This document shows, in pieces, positions 1-10,812 of a stretch of DNA of 64,000 nucleotides. This DNA comes from Capra hircus (taxonomy: Eukaryota > Chordata > Mammalia > Artiodactyla > Bovidae). Where the stretch lies: positions 56,971,345 through 57,035,344 of the forward strand of contig NC_030822.1 of the NCBI RefSeq assembly GCF_001704415.2, read 5' to 3'. A program made the position numbers and the translations under genes. The first letter of the stretch is position 1. Each line of letters starts with the position of its first letter. The notes under the pieces are model-generated. The model ran no database searches and was not told where the DNA came from. It was given only the letters and a program-made list of their open reading frames with translations.

Positions 1-1261
1 TTTAAGAGAAGTGAACATTAGTTCAGATTTTGACCTATTTCGGTATGCCATGTGAACATCCATGTGGAGATAACCACAGTGCATTTGGAAAAGTGAAAAT
101 GGAAGTTGGAATAGTGGTCAGAAGTGGAGTTAGTAGCATGTGGATGATGGTGAAGCCACAAGGATAGAGGAGATTGTTCAAGGAGAAAGGATGGTGGGAG
201 AAGAGGAGTGCTAAGTGGAGGACCAGCCATATGGGTAACCAGCCGGACGGGTGACAGGCCATAGCTGGGGACAAGGAGAAGAGGGAAAATCAAGAACAAA
301 GGGCACAGAAGAAGAGTTTACAAGTGTAGGAGAATAACCAGAATAGGGAACCAAATCTAAATATCACCCAAACTAAAGGAGGTGATATTTATAAGGAGAG
401 GCCAATTATGCACAGCAGAGAAGCCAGAATAAATGAGGAACTTCGAGGGGTTTTGAAGGTGTCAATTAAGAGAGGTCTAGTTGTGCAGTGTATAATTCGA
501 CTTAATTGTTTGGAATGGGAACCAGAAAGAAAGATGTTCAAGAGTTCATAGATGGTAACCTAAGGAAGTTGTGAGAGTAAATAGCATTTGGAGCAGTTGG
601 GGAATAAAAGGAAGGAAGAAATAGATCAGTCAGTAGTTCACAGAGGTAACAGAGTTCCAAAAAAGTGTTCACTTCTTTGTTTTCACTTGCTAGTGTATGG
701 AGGATTTGAGTGTGATCCATGTTCCATAATGCAAGGGAAAATGGGGAAAATTGATGGAATAAAACATTCGGAATACAAGAGAAGGACTGGCCTTGGACAG
801 GTAGCAGAATGTTATTATTCATAGAAACCTGCCATTATTATTGCTATTATTGTTAATATCACAAAAATGACAATACTAGAAACCCAGGTGTGCCTATAGG
901 GCCTTTGTGATTAATCTAAGAGGATAGCTCAAAAAAATAAAACTGAAACAGAACAAACCTCTAACCCATCTTTCTGAAAATAATCACCTAGCTATTGGGT
1001 CTTAGACCTGATAGCATCGTTTGACTGGAGTAATTGCAGCGTCTTCTCTGCAGAAAGAGGTCTCAAAGTTGCATAGCAGCCCTGTACCTTGAGTACCTCA
1101 GCTGTCTGTAAGACAGAGCAGCCCCTTGGGTTTCTTACTGGATAGTTTTATTGCAAGCTTATAGTAAATGTCTTACTAAATCCAAATGAACAGAGGCTAG
1201 ACTTGCCTCCTTGGGGCCAATTAAACGGGACTGGGTAGATCTCCCATACCCTTTGGAGCCA
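1..1261. other. No gene recognised; unassigned sequence
   Basis: Purine-rich, mildly AT-rich sequence with no exon-like reading frame and no repeat I can name with confidence. The first 800 bases have the look of a very old, decayed interspersed repeat (long A/G-rich runs on the plus strand), but no diagnostic motif settles this. Short open frames here (under 95 codons) have no recognisable domain. Confidence 0.5.
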
Positions 1262-1375
1262 TAAGGCTCTATTGCCAAAGAGATTAAGTGACTTGTCCAA
1301 GGTCACATAGCAAATGCCAGAGCTGGATCTTAAACCCACATCTCTAGGACCAATTGCTTTCTAATGCACCTTGAA
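1262..1375 (-). mobile_element. MIR SINE fragment
   Basis: Reads as the reverse complement of the MIR core: 'aagtgacttgtccaaggtca' followed by a 'cagagctgg' block, the classic antisense MIR signature. Both ends are eroded. Old tRNA-derived mammalian SINE with no function implied. Confidence 0.7.
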
Positions 1376-1591
1376 AAATAGCTTAAATACAGAATGTCAC
1401 TAGGAAATCTCTTCCTATAAACAAATACATGCTTCTAGGGTTTTTTCTCACCACCTACTTTAGATTTTCCTCCTCATTGGAGAATAAATTCTCAAAGCTG
1501 TGCTTGGGGACCAGCCGTGGCATTCAGAAATGTGTACAGAAATGTTTCTTGGTGTTTTTAATCATTTAATATTTTCCCATCACAGAGGGTC

Positions 1592-2222
1592 TTCAGTTCA
1601 GTTCAGTCGCTCAGTCGTGTCTGATTCTTTGCAACCCCATGAATTGCACCATGCCAGGCCTCTCTGTCCATCACCAACTCCCAGAGTTCACTCAGACTCA
1701 CGTCCATCGAGTCAGTGATGCCATCCAGCCATCTCATCCTCTGTCATCCCCTTCTCCTCCTGCCCCCAATCCCTCCCAGCATCAGAGTCTTTTCCAATGA
1801 GTCAACTCTTCGCATGAGGTGGCTGAAGTACTGGAGTTTCAGCTTCAGCATCATTCCTTCCAAAGAAATCCCAGGGCTGATCTCCTTCAGAATGGACTGG
1901 TTGGATCTCCTTGCAGTCCAAGGCACTCTCAAGAGTTTTCTAGTCCAACTCTCACATCCATACATGACTACTAGAAGAGCCACAGCTTTGACTGGATGGA
2001 CTTTTGTTGGCAAAGTAATGTCTCTGCTTTTTAATAAGCTGTCTGGGTTGGTCATAGCTCTTCTTCTAAGGAGCAAGCATTCTTTAATTTCATGGCTGCA
2101 GTCACCATCTGCAGTGATTTTGGTGCCCCCCCAAAAAGTCTGGTTGTTTCCATTGTTTCCCCATCTATTTGCCGTTAAGTGATAGGACCAAATGCCATGA
2201 TCTTTGTTTTTTGCATGCTGAA
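1592..2222 (-). mobile_element. BovB LINE, 5'-truncated 3' end
   Basis: Begins with the 'cagttcagttcag' pentamer-repeat tail typical of the BovB 3' end read in antisense, then the 3' UTR and the C-terminal part of the reverse-transcriptase ORF. The minus strand encodes a run around 1744-2076 with the recognisable blocks MYGCESWT and RRSNQSILKEIS, but a deletion removes residues between them, so the frame is damaged. The copy stops near 2222, where a 12-bp block (ttatattcttaa) is locally duplicated (2223-2234 and 2239-2250). It forms a long inverted repeat with the plus-strand BovB at 3341-4824. Confidence 0.92.
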
Positions 2223-2369
2223 TTATATTCTTAACATGTTATATTCTTAATTGTGGCAAAGTCTATCCATAGGTTACAAGGAGTGGAACAGGGACATCTT
2301 GGGGGTGCCATTATGCAGCCTGCTACACAGAGCAAGGAACAAATACGCACTGTTGTGAATGTAAGTCAA

Positions 2370-2510
2370 CAAATCAATTAGCAGATATTTATCAAACACT
2401 TATTATCTACCATGCTGTAATAGGGGAGTTGAAGGAAACATATATGAATGTGAGACGTGTTTTCTTCCCTCAAGGATCTACAGTATTCTTAGGAGGAGAA
2501 AATCAATTTT
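2370..2510 (-). mobile_element. L2 LINE 3' fragment (probable)
   Basis: A 'tatttatcaaacacttattatctac' type start followed by a 'ccctcaaggatctacagtatt' stretch matches the layout of antisense L2 3' ends seen elsewhere in the window (for example 50585 on). Divergent, so the family call is tentative. Confidence 0.45.
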
Positions 2511-2769
2511 CATGAAACAACTATATTCTAAATCCTGGGGTACTCACTCTAAATGCCACAGGGCTCCAGAAAACTCAGTTGAGTAGTATAGGTTGGAGAA
2601 GCTGGTGAAGTTTTCATGGGGAAAATAGAGACACTCAAAATAAAAATGTATCAGGAAAGGAGGTAGGGAGGAAAAGCAGCAATTCCCAAATGAATTGGGC
2701 TGGAGGAGCCAACGTGTGGCCCCAGGAATGGAATAAGCCTTAAAAATGTACAAATATCCTGTACAAGCT

Positions 2770-2819
2770 CAGGGGTCAAAAAACTGTGGCCCTCAGGTCC
2801 AATTCAGTCCTCCCTCTCT
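2770..2819 (+). mobile_element. hAT-like DNA transposon, left part of a split copy
   Basis: Starts with a terminal-inverted-repeat-like 'caggggtcaaaaaactgtgg' and stops after about 50 bases in 'cctctct'. The continuation of the same element lies 13 kb away at 15881-16048, beginning with the same 'cctctct'. An uninterrupted copy of the family in the other orientation is at 29917-30130 and shows the two halves belong together. The superfamily name is from memory of mammalian non-autonomous hAT repeats; the exact family is not asserted. Confidence 0.7.
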
Positions 2820-3340
2820 TTCTGTTGGTTTGTTTATGTTTGTTGTTGGTTGGTTTCCCCCATTTTATTGGGATGTAATTGACACAAAGGACTGTATAAA
2901 TTTAAGGTGTATAGCATAATGATTTGACTCACATATATAATGAAATGATTATCACAATAAGTTTAGTGAACATCCATCATCTCATATAGATACAAGATTA
3001 AAGAAATAGAGAAAAATATTTTCCTTGTGATGAGAACCCTTAGAATTTACCCTCTTAATAACTTTCATATATAATGCATGGTGGTGCTAATTTTATTTAT
3101 CATGTTATGCATTACATGGCTAGCATTTGTGTTGGCCAAAATTTCATTTGAGTTTTCTATAACATCTTATGGAAAAGCCAGAATGAACTTTTGGCCAACC
3201 CAGTACTTATTTCTTATAACTGAGAGTTTATACTTTTGATTGCCTTCATACAGCTTCCCCTCCCACAATTCCCCACCTCTGGTAGCCACAAATCTGATCT
3301 CTTTTCTTATGAGCTTGTTTTTTAGCATAATTAGAAAGCA
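2820..3340 (-). mobile_element. L1 LINE 3' UTR, segment A
   Basis: A degenerate A-rich tail (antisense, 2820-2862) is followed by the 'tttattgggatgtaattgac' start of an old L1 3' UTR in antisense, then the 'ccacctctggtagccacaaatctgatctc' region. It breaks off at the BovB insertion near 3340. The sequence resuming at 4825 looks like another version of the same 3' UTR region, so two L1 copies may be juxtaposed here. Confidence 0.8.
3128..3204. mobile_element. Mariner-derived MITE inside L1
   Basis: About 77 bp, nearly palindromic: 'gttggccaaaatttcatttg' at the left is matched by 'gaacttttggccaaccca' at the right, around an 'aacatctta' centre. This is the compact mariner-type MITE common in cetartiodactyl genomes. 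It interrupts the L1 3' UTR ('catggctag' before, 'tacttattt' after), consistent with insertion at a TA dinucleotide. Confidence 0.8.
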
Positions 3341-4824
3341 TCACTACAAACAAAGCTAGAGGAGGTGATGGAATTCCAATTGAGCTGTTTCAAATCCTGA
3401 AAGATGATGCTGTGAAAGTGCTGCACTCAATATGACAGCAAATTTGGAAAACAGCAGTGGCCACAGGACTGGAAAAGGTCAGTTTTCATTCCAGTTCCAA
3501 AGAAAGGCAATGCAAAAGAATGCTCAAACTATCGCACAATTGCACTCATCTCACATGCTAGTAAAGTAATGCTCAAAATTCTCCAAGCCAGGCTTCAGCA
3601 ATACGTGAACCATGAACTTCCAGATGTTCAAGCTGGTTTTAGAAAAGGCAGAGGAACCAGTGTTCAAATTGCCAACAACCGCTGGATCATGGAAAAAGCA
3701 AGAGAGTTCCAGAAAAACATCTATTTCTACTTTATTGACTATGCCAAAGCCTTTGACTGTGTGGATCACAAGAAACTGTGGAAAATTCTGAAAGAGATGG
3801 AGATACCAGACCACCTAACCTGCCTCTTGAGAAATCTGTATGCAGGTCAGGAAGCAACAGTTAGAACTGGACATGGAACAACAGACTGGCTCCAAATAGG
3901 AAAAGGAGTATGTCAAGGCTGTATATTGTCACACTGCTTATTTAACTTCTATGCAAAGTACATCATGAGAAACGCTGGACTGGAAGAGACACAAGCTGGA
4001 ATCAAGCTTGCCGGGAGAAATATCAATAACCTCAGATATGCAGATGACACCACCCTTATGGCAGAAAGTGAAGAGGAACTAAAAAGCCTCTTGATGAAAG
4101 TGAAAGAGGAGAGTGAAAAAGTTGGCTTAAAGCTCAACATTCAGAAAACGAAGATCATGGCATTTGGTCCCATCACTTCATGGGGAATAGATGGGGAAAC
4201 AGTGGAAATAGTGTCAGACTTTATTTTTTGGGGCTCCAAAATCACTGCAGATGGTGAGTGCAGCCATGAAATTAAAAGACGCTTACTGCTTGGAAGAAAA
4301 ATTATGACCAACCTAGATAGTATATTCAAAAGCAGAGACATTACTTTGCTGACTAAGGTCCGTCTAGTCAAGGCTATGGTTTTTCCTGTGGTCATGTATG
4401 GATGTGAGAGTTGGACTGTGAAGAAGGCTGAGCACCGAAGAATTGATGCTTTTGAACTGTGGTGTTGGAGAAGACTCTTGAGAGTCCCTTGGACTGCAAG
4501 GAGATCCAACCAGTCCATTCTGAAGGAGATCAACCCTGGGATTTCTTTGGAAGGAATGATACTAAAGCTGAAACTCTAGTACTTTGGCCACCTCATGTGA
4601 AGAGTTGACTCATTGGAAAAGACTCTGATGCTGGGAGGGATTGGGGGCAGGAGGAGAAGGGGATGACAGAGGATGAGATGGCTGGATGGCATCACTGACT
4701 CGATGGACGTGAGTCTGAGTGAACTCCGGGAGATGGTGATGGACAGGGAGGCCTGGTGTGCTGCGATTCATGGGGTCGCAAAGAGTCGGACACGACTGAG
4801 TGACTGAACTGAACTGAACTGAAC
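3341..4824 (+). mobile_element. BovB LINE, 5'-truncated, 1.5 kb
   Basis: Sense-strand BovB from the middle of the reverse-transcriptase ORF to the 3' end, closing with the (tgaac)n tail at 4803-4824. Compared with the sister copy at 27955-29745 it has a 2-nt deletion near 3450 ('aaaacagcag' against 'aaaacccagcag'), which shifts frame, and in-frame stops at 3434-3436, 4577-4579 and 4598-4600. It is inserted in L1 sequence in the opposite orientation. Confidence 0.95.
3569..4579 (+). pseudogene. BovB reverse transcriptase, 336-codon remnant frame
   Basis: The longest open frame in the window. It encodes the palm/fingers part of an RTE-type reverse transcriptase: FRKGRGT near residue 24, FIDYAKAFDCV (motif A aspartate) at 55-65, QGCILSHC (motif B) at 116-123, and the catalytic YADD at 157-160 (bases 4037-4048). 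Motif B carries H where the copy at 28510 has P. The frame ends because CAG (present in the 29.5-kb copy) is TAG here, and a second site reads TGA at 4598 where the sister copy has CGA, a CpG transition. The N-terminal endonuclease is absent through truncation and a 2-nt deletion upstream, so no active protein is expected. In life the enzyme copies LINE RNA at a nicked target and also mobilises Bov-tA SINEs sharing its 3' tail. Confidence 0.9.
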
Positions 4825-5487
4825 TTATGTTTGTTCCTGTTGTACAAAATCATGATATTTGTATACATTTCAAAATGATCACAAGTCTAGCTATGATATT
4901 CACCAAAGATATTACATAGTTATTGACTGTATTTCACACTGTACGTTTTATGCCATGACTCATTTTATGCCAAACTCATAAGTTTCTACCTCTTAATGTC
5001 CCTTAACTATTTCTTTCCTCTCACCATCCACGTCCCCTCTAGTAATCACCTGTTTGTTTTCTGTGTCTTTAACTCTGTTTTGCAATGTTTGTTCATTTGT
5101 TTTGTTTTTTAGATTCCACATATAACTGATAACATACAATATTTGTCTTGCTCTGTCTTACATATAAGAGTATAATATACTGTAGGTTCATCCATGATGT
5201 TTCAAATGGTAAGATTTCATTATTTTTTTATATTGTTGAGCTACATATATGGTTATACATATACACATATAAAATATACATATTCCTTATTAATTCATCT
5301 ATTGATGGACACAGGTTGCTTACGTATCTTGGCTACGGTAAATAATGCTGCAATGAACATAGGGATGTGTATATCTTTTCAAATTAGTGTTTTCATTTTC
5401 TTTAGACAAATGTTCAAGGGTAGAATTGCTAGATCACATGGCAGTTCTATTTTTAAGTTTTATCTCCAAAATGTTTTCCATAGCAAA

Positions 5488-5685
5488 TGAATCAGAATTT
5501 CAGTTCAGTTCAGTTCAGTCGCTCAGTCGTGTCCGACTCTTTGCGACCCCATGAATCGCAGCACGCCAGGCCTCCCTGTCCATCACCAACTACTGGAGTT
5601 CACTCAGACTCATGTCCATAGAGTCAGTGATGCCATCCAGCCATCTCATCCTCTGTTGTCCCCTTCTCCTCCTGCCCTGAATCAG
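5488..5685 (-). mobile_element. Short BovB 3' end with 8-bp TSD
   Basis: A BovB 3' end (5496-5677) in antisense starting with the cagtt repeats. It is flanked by exact direct repeats 'tgaatcag' at 5488-5495 and 5678-5685, and the L1 text reads straight across when one repeat and the insert are removed. It is a severely 5'-truncated insertion of about 180 bp. Confidence 0.9.
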
Positions 5686-5939
5686 TTTACATTCCCACTA
5701 ACAGTTCATAGGCATTCCCTTTTCTCCAAATCCTAACCAATGCTTGTTATTTCTTGCCTTTTTGATGTTAGCTATTCTGACACATGTGAGATAGTATCTC
5801 ATTGTGGTTTTGATCTTCATTTCTCTGGCAGTTACCAATGTTGAGCATCTTTTCATGTACATGTTAACTGTATGTCTTCTTTGTTCAAATGTCTATTTAG
5901 GTTTTCTGCCCATATTTTAATTGGGTTGTTTATTTTTTG

Positions 5940-6187
5940 ATATTGAGTTGTATTGTTGTTGTTTAATCACTAAGTCATGTCCAACTCTCTTGCAATCCTG
6001 TGGACTATAGCCCACCAGGCTCCTCTGTCTAGGCAACCTGAGGTTTCCCAGGCAAGAATACTGGGGTGGAATGCCATTTTCTTCTCCAGGGGATCATCCC
6101 AACCCATGGATCAAACCTCTGTCTCCTACATTGGTAGGCAGATTCTTTACCTTTGAGCTACCAGGGAAGCCCAATATTGAATTGTAT
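5940..6187 (-). mobile_element. Bov-tA SINE with 14-bp TSD
   Basis: SINE body 5954-6173 in antisense: BovA part ('cagtcatgtcc'-like start) then the tRNA-Glu-derived head ending 'gagctaccagggaagc'. Flanking copies 'atattgagttgtat' (5940-5953) and 'atattgaattgtat' (6174-6187) differ at one base. Inserted in the L1. Its internal pol III promoter lies in the tRNA-like head. Confidence 0.92.
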
Positions 6188-6205
6188 AAGTTTATATATT
6201 TCGTA

Positions 6206-6716
6206 TCAGTTCAGTTCAGTTCAGTCGCTCAGTCATGTCGGACTCTTTGTCACCCCATGAATCGCAGCATGCCAGGCCTCCCTGTCCATCACCAACTCCC
6301 AGAGTTCACTCAGACTCACGTCCATCGAGTCAGTGGTGCCATCCAGCCATCTCATCCTCCGTCGTCCCTTTCTCCTCCTGCCCCTAATCCCTCCCAGCAT
6401 CAGAGTCTTTTCCAATGAATCAACTCTTTGCATGAGGTGGCCAAAGTACTGGAGTTTCAGCTTTAGCATCAGTCCTTCCAAAGAACACCCAGGGCTAATC
6501 TCCTTCAGAATGGACTGGTTGGATCTCCTTGCAGTCCAAGGGACTCTCAAGAGTCTTCTCCAACACCACAGTTCAAAAGCATCGATTCTTCTGCACTCAG
6601 CTTTCTTCACAATCCAACTCTCACATCCATACATGACCACAGTAAAAACCATAGCCTTGACTAGATGGACTTTTGTTGGCAAAGTAATGTCTCTGCTTTT
6701 CAATATGCTATCTAAC
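6206..6716 (-). mobile_element. BovB LINE 3' end, least decayed copy
   Basis: Antisense BovB 3' end, 510 bp. The minus strand keeps an uninterrupted frame from about 6716 down to 6233 covering the C-terminal part of the BovB polyprotein (blocks MYGCESWIVKKAE, RRSNQSILKEIS, GRRRKGRRRMRWLDG) to the expected end in the 3' UTR. CpG sites lost in other copies are still present here ('ccgtcgtcc' at 6359-6367, TG/CA elsewhere). Together these suggest a younger insertion than its neighbours. About 29 codons at the N-terminal side of the open frame come from flanking L1 sequence. Confidence 0.93.
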
Positions 6717-9131
6717 CTCTTATCAGCCATATCATTTCCAGATATTTTCTCCCATTCAGTAGCTTGTCTTTTTGCTTTGTCAGTGGTTCCATTATTGTGC
6801 AAAATCTTTTAAGTTCCGTTAAAAATTTTTGCTTCTGTTTTCTTTGCCTTAGGAGACTGATTCAAAAAATATTCTTCGATTTATGTAAAAGAATGTTCTG
6901 CCTATATTGTCTTCTAGTTTTATGTTATCCAGTCTTAAATTTAGGTCTTTAATTAATTTTGAGATTATTTTTGTATATGGTGTGAGAAAATGTTCTAATT
7001 TTATTCTTTTACATATAGCTGTCCAGTTTTCCCAGCACCACTTATTGAAGAGACTGTCTTTTCTTCCTTGTATATTCCTGCTTTTGTAATAGATTAATTA
7101 ACAGTAAGTAGATGAGTTTATTTCTGGATTCTCTTCCATTGATCTGTGTGTTTGCTTATGTACCAGTACCTTATATCCAGATTGCTGTAGCTTTGTAGTA
7201 TAGTCTGAAATCACAGAGCGTGATACCTCCAACTCTGTTCTTTTTTCTCAAGGTTGCTTTGGCTATTCAGGGCCTTTTGTAGTTCTACATAAATTTTAGG
7301 ATTATTTGTGCTAGTTCAATGAACAGTGACATGGGTATTTTGGTGGATTGATTAAGTCAGTTTTGAGTGGTATGGACATTTTGACAATATTAATTTTTCC
7401 AGTCTATGAATATGGGATATTGTTTAACTTATTTGTATCCTCTTCAGTTCCCTTCATTGGTGTCTTATACTTTTCAAAGTATAGGTCTTGCACTTCTTTG
7501 GTTAAGTTTATTCCTAAGTATTTTATTCTCTTTAATGCAAAATCAGATTGCTTTCTTGAATTTTCTTTCTGTTAGTTCATTATCCAAGTATAGAAAAGCA
7601 ACAGATTTCTAAATATTAATCTTATATTCTTTACTGATATATGTATTGGTTCTATAGCTTTTTGGTGAAAGACTTTAAGGTATTCTATATATTGTATCAT
7701 GTCATCTGCAAACAGTGACAGTTTCACTTCTTCCTTTCCAACTTGGTTGCCTTTCGTTTCTTTTTGTTACCTAATTGCTGTGACTTGGACTTCCAGTACT
7801 ATTAAGTGCAGGTGACGTACAGGTGGTAAGAGTAGGCATTTTTGTCTTGTTCCTGATTTTAGAGGAAAAGCATTAGATTTTCATCATCTTTTTTTAGCTT
7901 TTCATCATTGAGTATGTTGTTTATTGTAGGTCTATCATAAATGGCCTTTATTATACTGAGATATACTCCCCTTATACCCACTTTGATGAGAGTTTTCATC
8001 ATGAATAGATGTTGAATGTTGTCAAATGCTTTTTCTGTATCTAATGATATGATTTGTGATTTTCATCCTTCCTTTTGTTAATTAGATGTATCACATTTAC
8101 TTTGTGGATATTAAGCCACCCTTGTATCCCTGGCATAAATTCCTCTTGACCAGGGTATATCATTTTTATGTATTGTTGAATTCAGTGTGCTAATATTTTG
8201 TTGAGGATTTTTACATCTATATTCATCGGAGATATTCATCTGTAATTTTTTTTCTTTGTAATGTTATTGTCTAGTTTTGTTATTAGGGTAATAGAGGCCT
8301 CATAGAATCAATTTGGAACAGTTCCTTCCCTTTCAGTTTTTTGGAATAATTTGAGAAGGATAGGTATTAGCATTATCTCTTCTTTATATGTTTGGTACAT
8401 TCCCCTGTGAATCCATCTAGTCCTGGATTTCTGCTTACTGGAAATTTTTAAAATTACAAATTCAATATCACTACTAGTAATCAATTTGTTCAGATTGTCT
8501 ATTTCTTCCTGATTCAGGTTGTATGTTTCTAGAAATTCGTCCGTTTCCTCTAGGTTGTTGAATCTATTGGCATATAGCTATTCATAGTATTCTCATGATT
8601 TTTTTTTGTATCTCTGTGATATCAGTTGTTGTTTTTTCCTCTTTTATTTCATTCATTTGGATTGTCTCTCTTTTTTTCTTGATAAGCCTAGCTAAAGGCT
8701 TATCAATTTATTATTTCAAGAACCTAGCTCTTGGTTTCATTGATCTTTTCTATTTTTATCTCTCTTATTTATGTGACTAAGTATGATTTTATTATTTCTT
8801 TCCTTCTACTGACTTTGGGGGTTTGTTCATCCTTCTTTTTCTAATTCCGTTGGATAATAGGTAGGGTTGTTATTTAATACTTTTCTTGTTTCATGAGGTA
8901 GGTCTATGTCAATATAAACTTCCCTGTTAGAACTGCTTTCACTGTGTCCTATAGATGTTGAGGTATTTTAAAATTTTCCTTTGGCTTTCTTCACTGGTTC
9001 ATTGGTCATACTGGTTTTCTGTCCATATGATTTTTCCATTGATGTGAGTGGGATATTAAATTCCCCTACAATTGTATTACTGTAATTTCTCCCTTTATAT
9101 CTGTTAATATTCACTTTAAATTTCGGTGTTC

Positions 9132-9340
9132 CATTGTGCTCAGTCATTCAGTCATGTCCGACTCTTTGCGACCCCGTGAACTGTAGCCAACCAGGCTCCT
9201 CTGTCCATGGGGATTCTCCAGGCAAGCATACTGAAGTGGATTACTATGCCCTCCTCCAGGGGATCTTCCCAACCCAGGGCTTGGACCTAGGTCTCCCACA
9301 TTACAGAAAGATTCTTTACTGTCTGAGCCACCAGGGAAGC
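9132..9340 (-). mobile_element. Bov-tA SINE
   Basis: Antisense Bov-tA: 'tcagtcatgtccgactctttg' region through to 'ctgagccaccagggaagc'. It sits in L1 a few dozen bases from the large BovB insertion. TSDs are not clear by eye. Confidence 0.9.
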
Positions 9341-10099
9341 ATATAAGTTGCATATATATTAAGAAGTATTATATCAGTTCAGTTCAGTATAGTCACCCAG
9401 TCATGTCCATCTCTTTGCAACCCCATGGACTGCAGCACACCAGGCTTCCCTGTCCATAACCAACTCCTGGAGCTTGCTCAAACTCATGTCCATCAAATCA
9501 GTGATGTCATCCAACAATCTCATCCTCTGTCATCACCTTCTTTTCCCACCTTCAATCTTTCCCAGCGTCAGGATCTTTTAAATGACTCAGTTCTTCCCAT
9601 CAAGTGGCCGCTTCAGCTTCAGCTTCAGCACCAGTCCTTCCAATGAATATTCAGGACTGATTTCCTTTAGGATTGATTGGTTTGATCTCCTTGCAGTCCA
9701 AGGGACTCTCAAGGGTCTTCTCCAACACCACAGTTCAAAAGCATCAATTCTTTGGTGCTCAGTTTTCTTTATAGTCCAACTCTTAATCCATATATGACTA
9801 CTGGAAAAACAGTAGTTTTGACTAGATGGACATTTGTCAGCAAAGTAATGTCTCTGCTTTTTAATAAGCTGTCTGGGTTGGTCATAGCTTTTCTTCCAAG
9901 GAGCAAGCATTCTTTAATTTTATGGCTGCAGTCACCATCTGCAGTGATTTTGGAGCCCCCAAAAATAAAGTCTGACACTGTTTCCACTGTTTCCCCACTT
10001 ATTTGCCATGAAGTGATGGGACCAGATGCCATGATCTTAGTTTTCTGAATGTTGAGTGTTAAGCCAACTTTTTCACTCTGCTCTTTCATTTTCATCAAG

Positions 10100-10640
10100 A
10101 GGCTCTTTAGTTCTTCTTAACTTTCTGCCATAAGTGTGGTGTCATCTGCATATCAGACGTTGATATTTCTTCTGGCAATCTTGATTCCAACTTGTGTTTC
10201 ACCCAACCTGGTATTTCGCATGATGTACTCTGCATATAAGTTAAATAAGCAGGGTGAAAATATACTGCCTTAACGTACTCCTTTCCCTGTTTGGAGCCAA
10301 TCTGTTGTTCCATGTCCAGTTCTAACTGTTGCTTCTTGACCTGCATACAGATTTCTGAGGAGGCAGGTCAGGTGGTCTGGTATTCCCATCTCTTGAAGAA
10401 TTTTCCACAGTTTGTTGTAATCCACACAGTCAAAGGCTTTGGCATAGTCAACAAAGCAGAAATAGATGTTTTTCTATGATCCAACTGATGTTGGCAGTTT
10501 GATCTCTGGTTCCTCTGCCTTTTCTAAATCCAGCTTGAACATCTGGAAGTTCACAGTTCACATATTGTCAAAGCCTGGCTTGGAGGATTTTGAGCATTAC
10601 TTTGCTAGCATGTGAAATGAGTGCAATTGTGATCACACCA
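10100..10640 (-). pseudogene. Reverse-transcriptase domain remnant of the full-length BovB
   Basis: The sense reading gives a YADD codon set at 10141-10152 (antisense 'gtcatctgcata') preceded immediately by a stop at 10153-10155, where intact copies encode arginine. Further upstream the motif A region appears near 10425-10450 ('cacacagtcaaaggctttgg', the complement of AKAFDCV codons). Frameshifts separate the pieces, so this is a relic only. Confidence 0.85.
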
Positions 10641-10689
10641 TCATGGTTATGTGGATTGTGAAGATCTTTCTTGTATAGTTCTTCTGTGT

Positions 10690-10812
10690 ATTCTTGGAGA
10701 AGGAAATGACACCCCACTCTAGTACTCTTGCCTGGAAAATCCCATGGATGGAGGAGCCTGGTAGGCTACAGTCCATGGGGTTGCAAAGAGTTGGACACAA
10801 TTGAGCGACTTC
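10690..10812 (+). mobile_element. BovA monomer SINE nested in BovB
   Basis: The sense BovA unit runs 'ggagaaggaaatgacacccc' to 'ttggacacaattgagcgact'. The BovB text resumes after it ('tttgccacctcttcttaata'). Imperfect flanking repeats 'tctgtgtattcttg' and 'tctgtatatctttg' suggest a decayed TSD. The BovA monomer without a tRNA head is one of the standard forms of this SINE group. Confidence 0.88.

Larger units (their letters stand above)
4825..9131 (-). mobile_element. L1 LINE 3' UTR and ORF2, interrupted
   Basis: Antisense L1 runs through 4825-5487, 5686-5953, 6188-6205 and 6717-9131 between later insertions. Diagnostic blocks are 'ttagattccacatataa', 'aatgctgcaatgaacatagg', 'cattgtggttttgat' and 'ccagcaccacttattgaag'. 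These correspond to the 3' UTR and then ORF2 from C terminus to RT region. Many stops and indels make it non-coding. Its 5' continuation is at 13309-15880. Confidence 0.9.
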
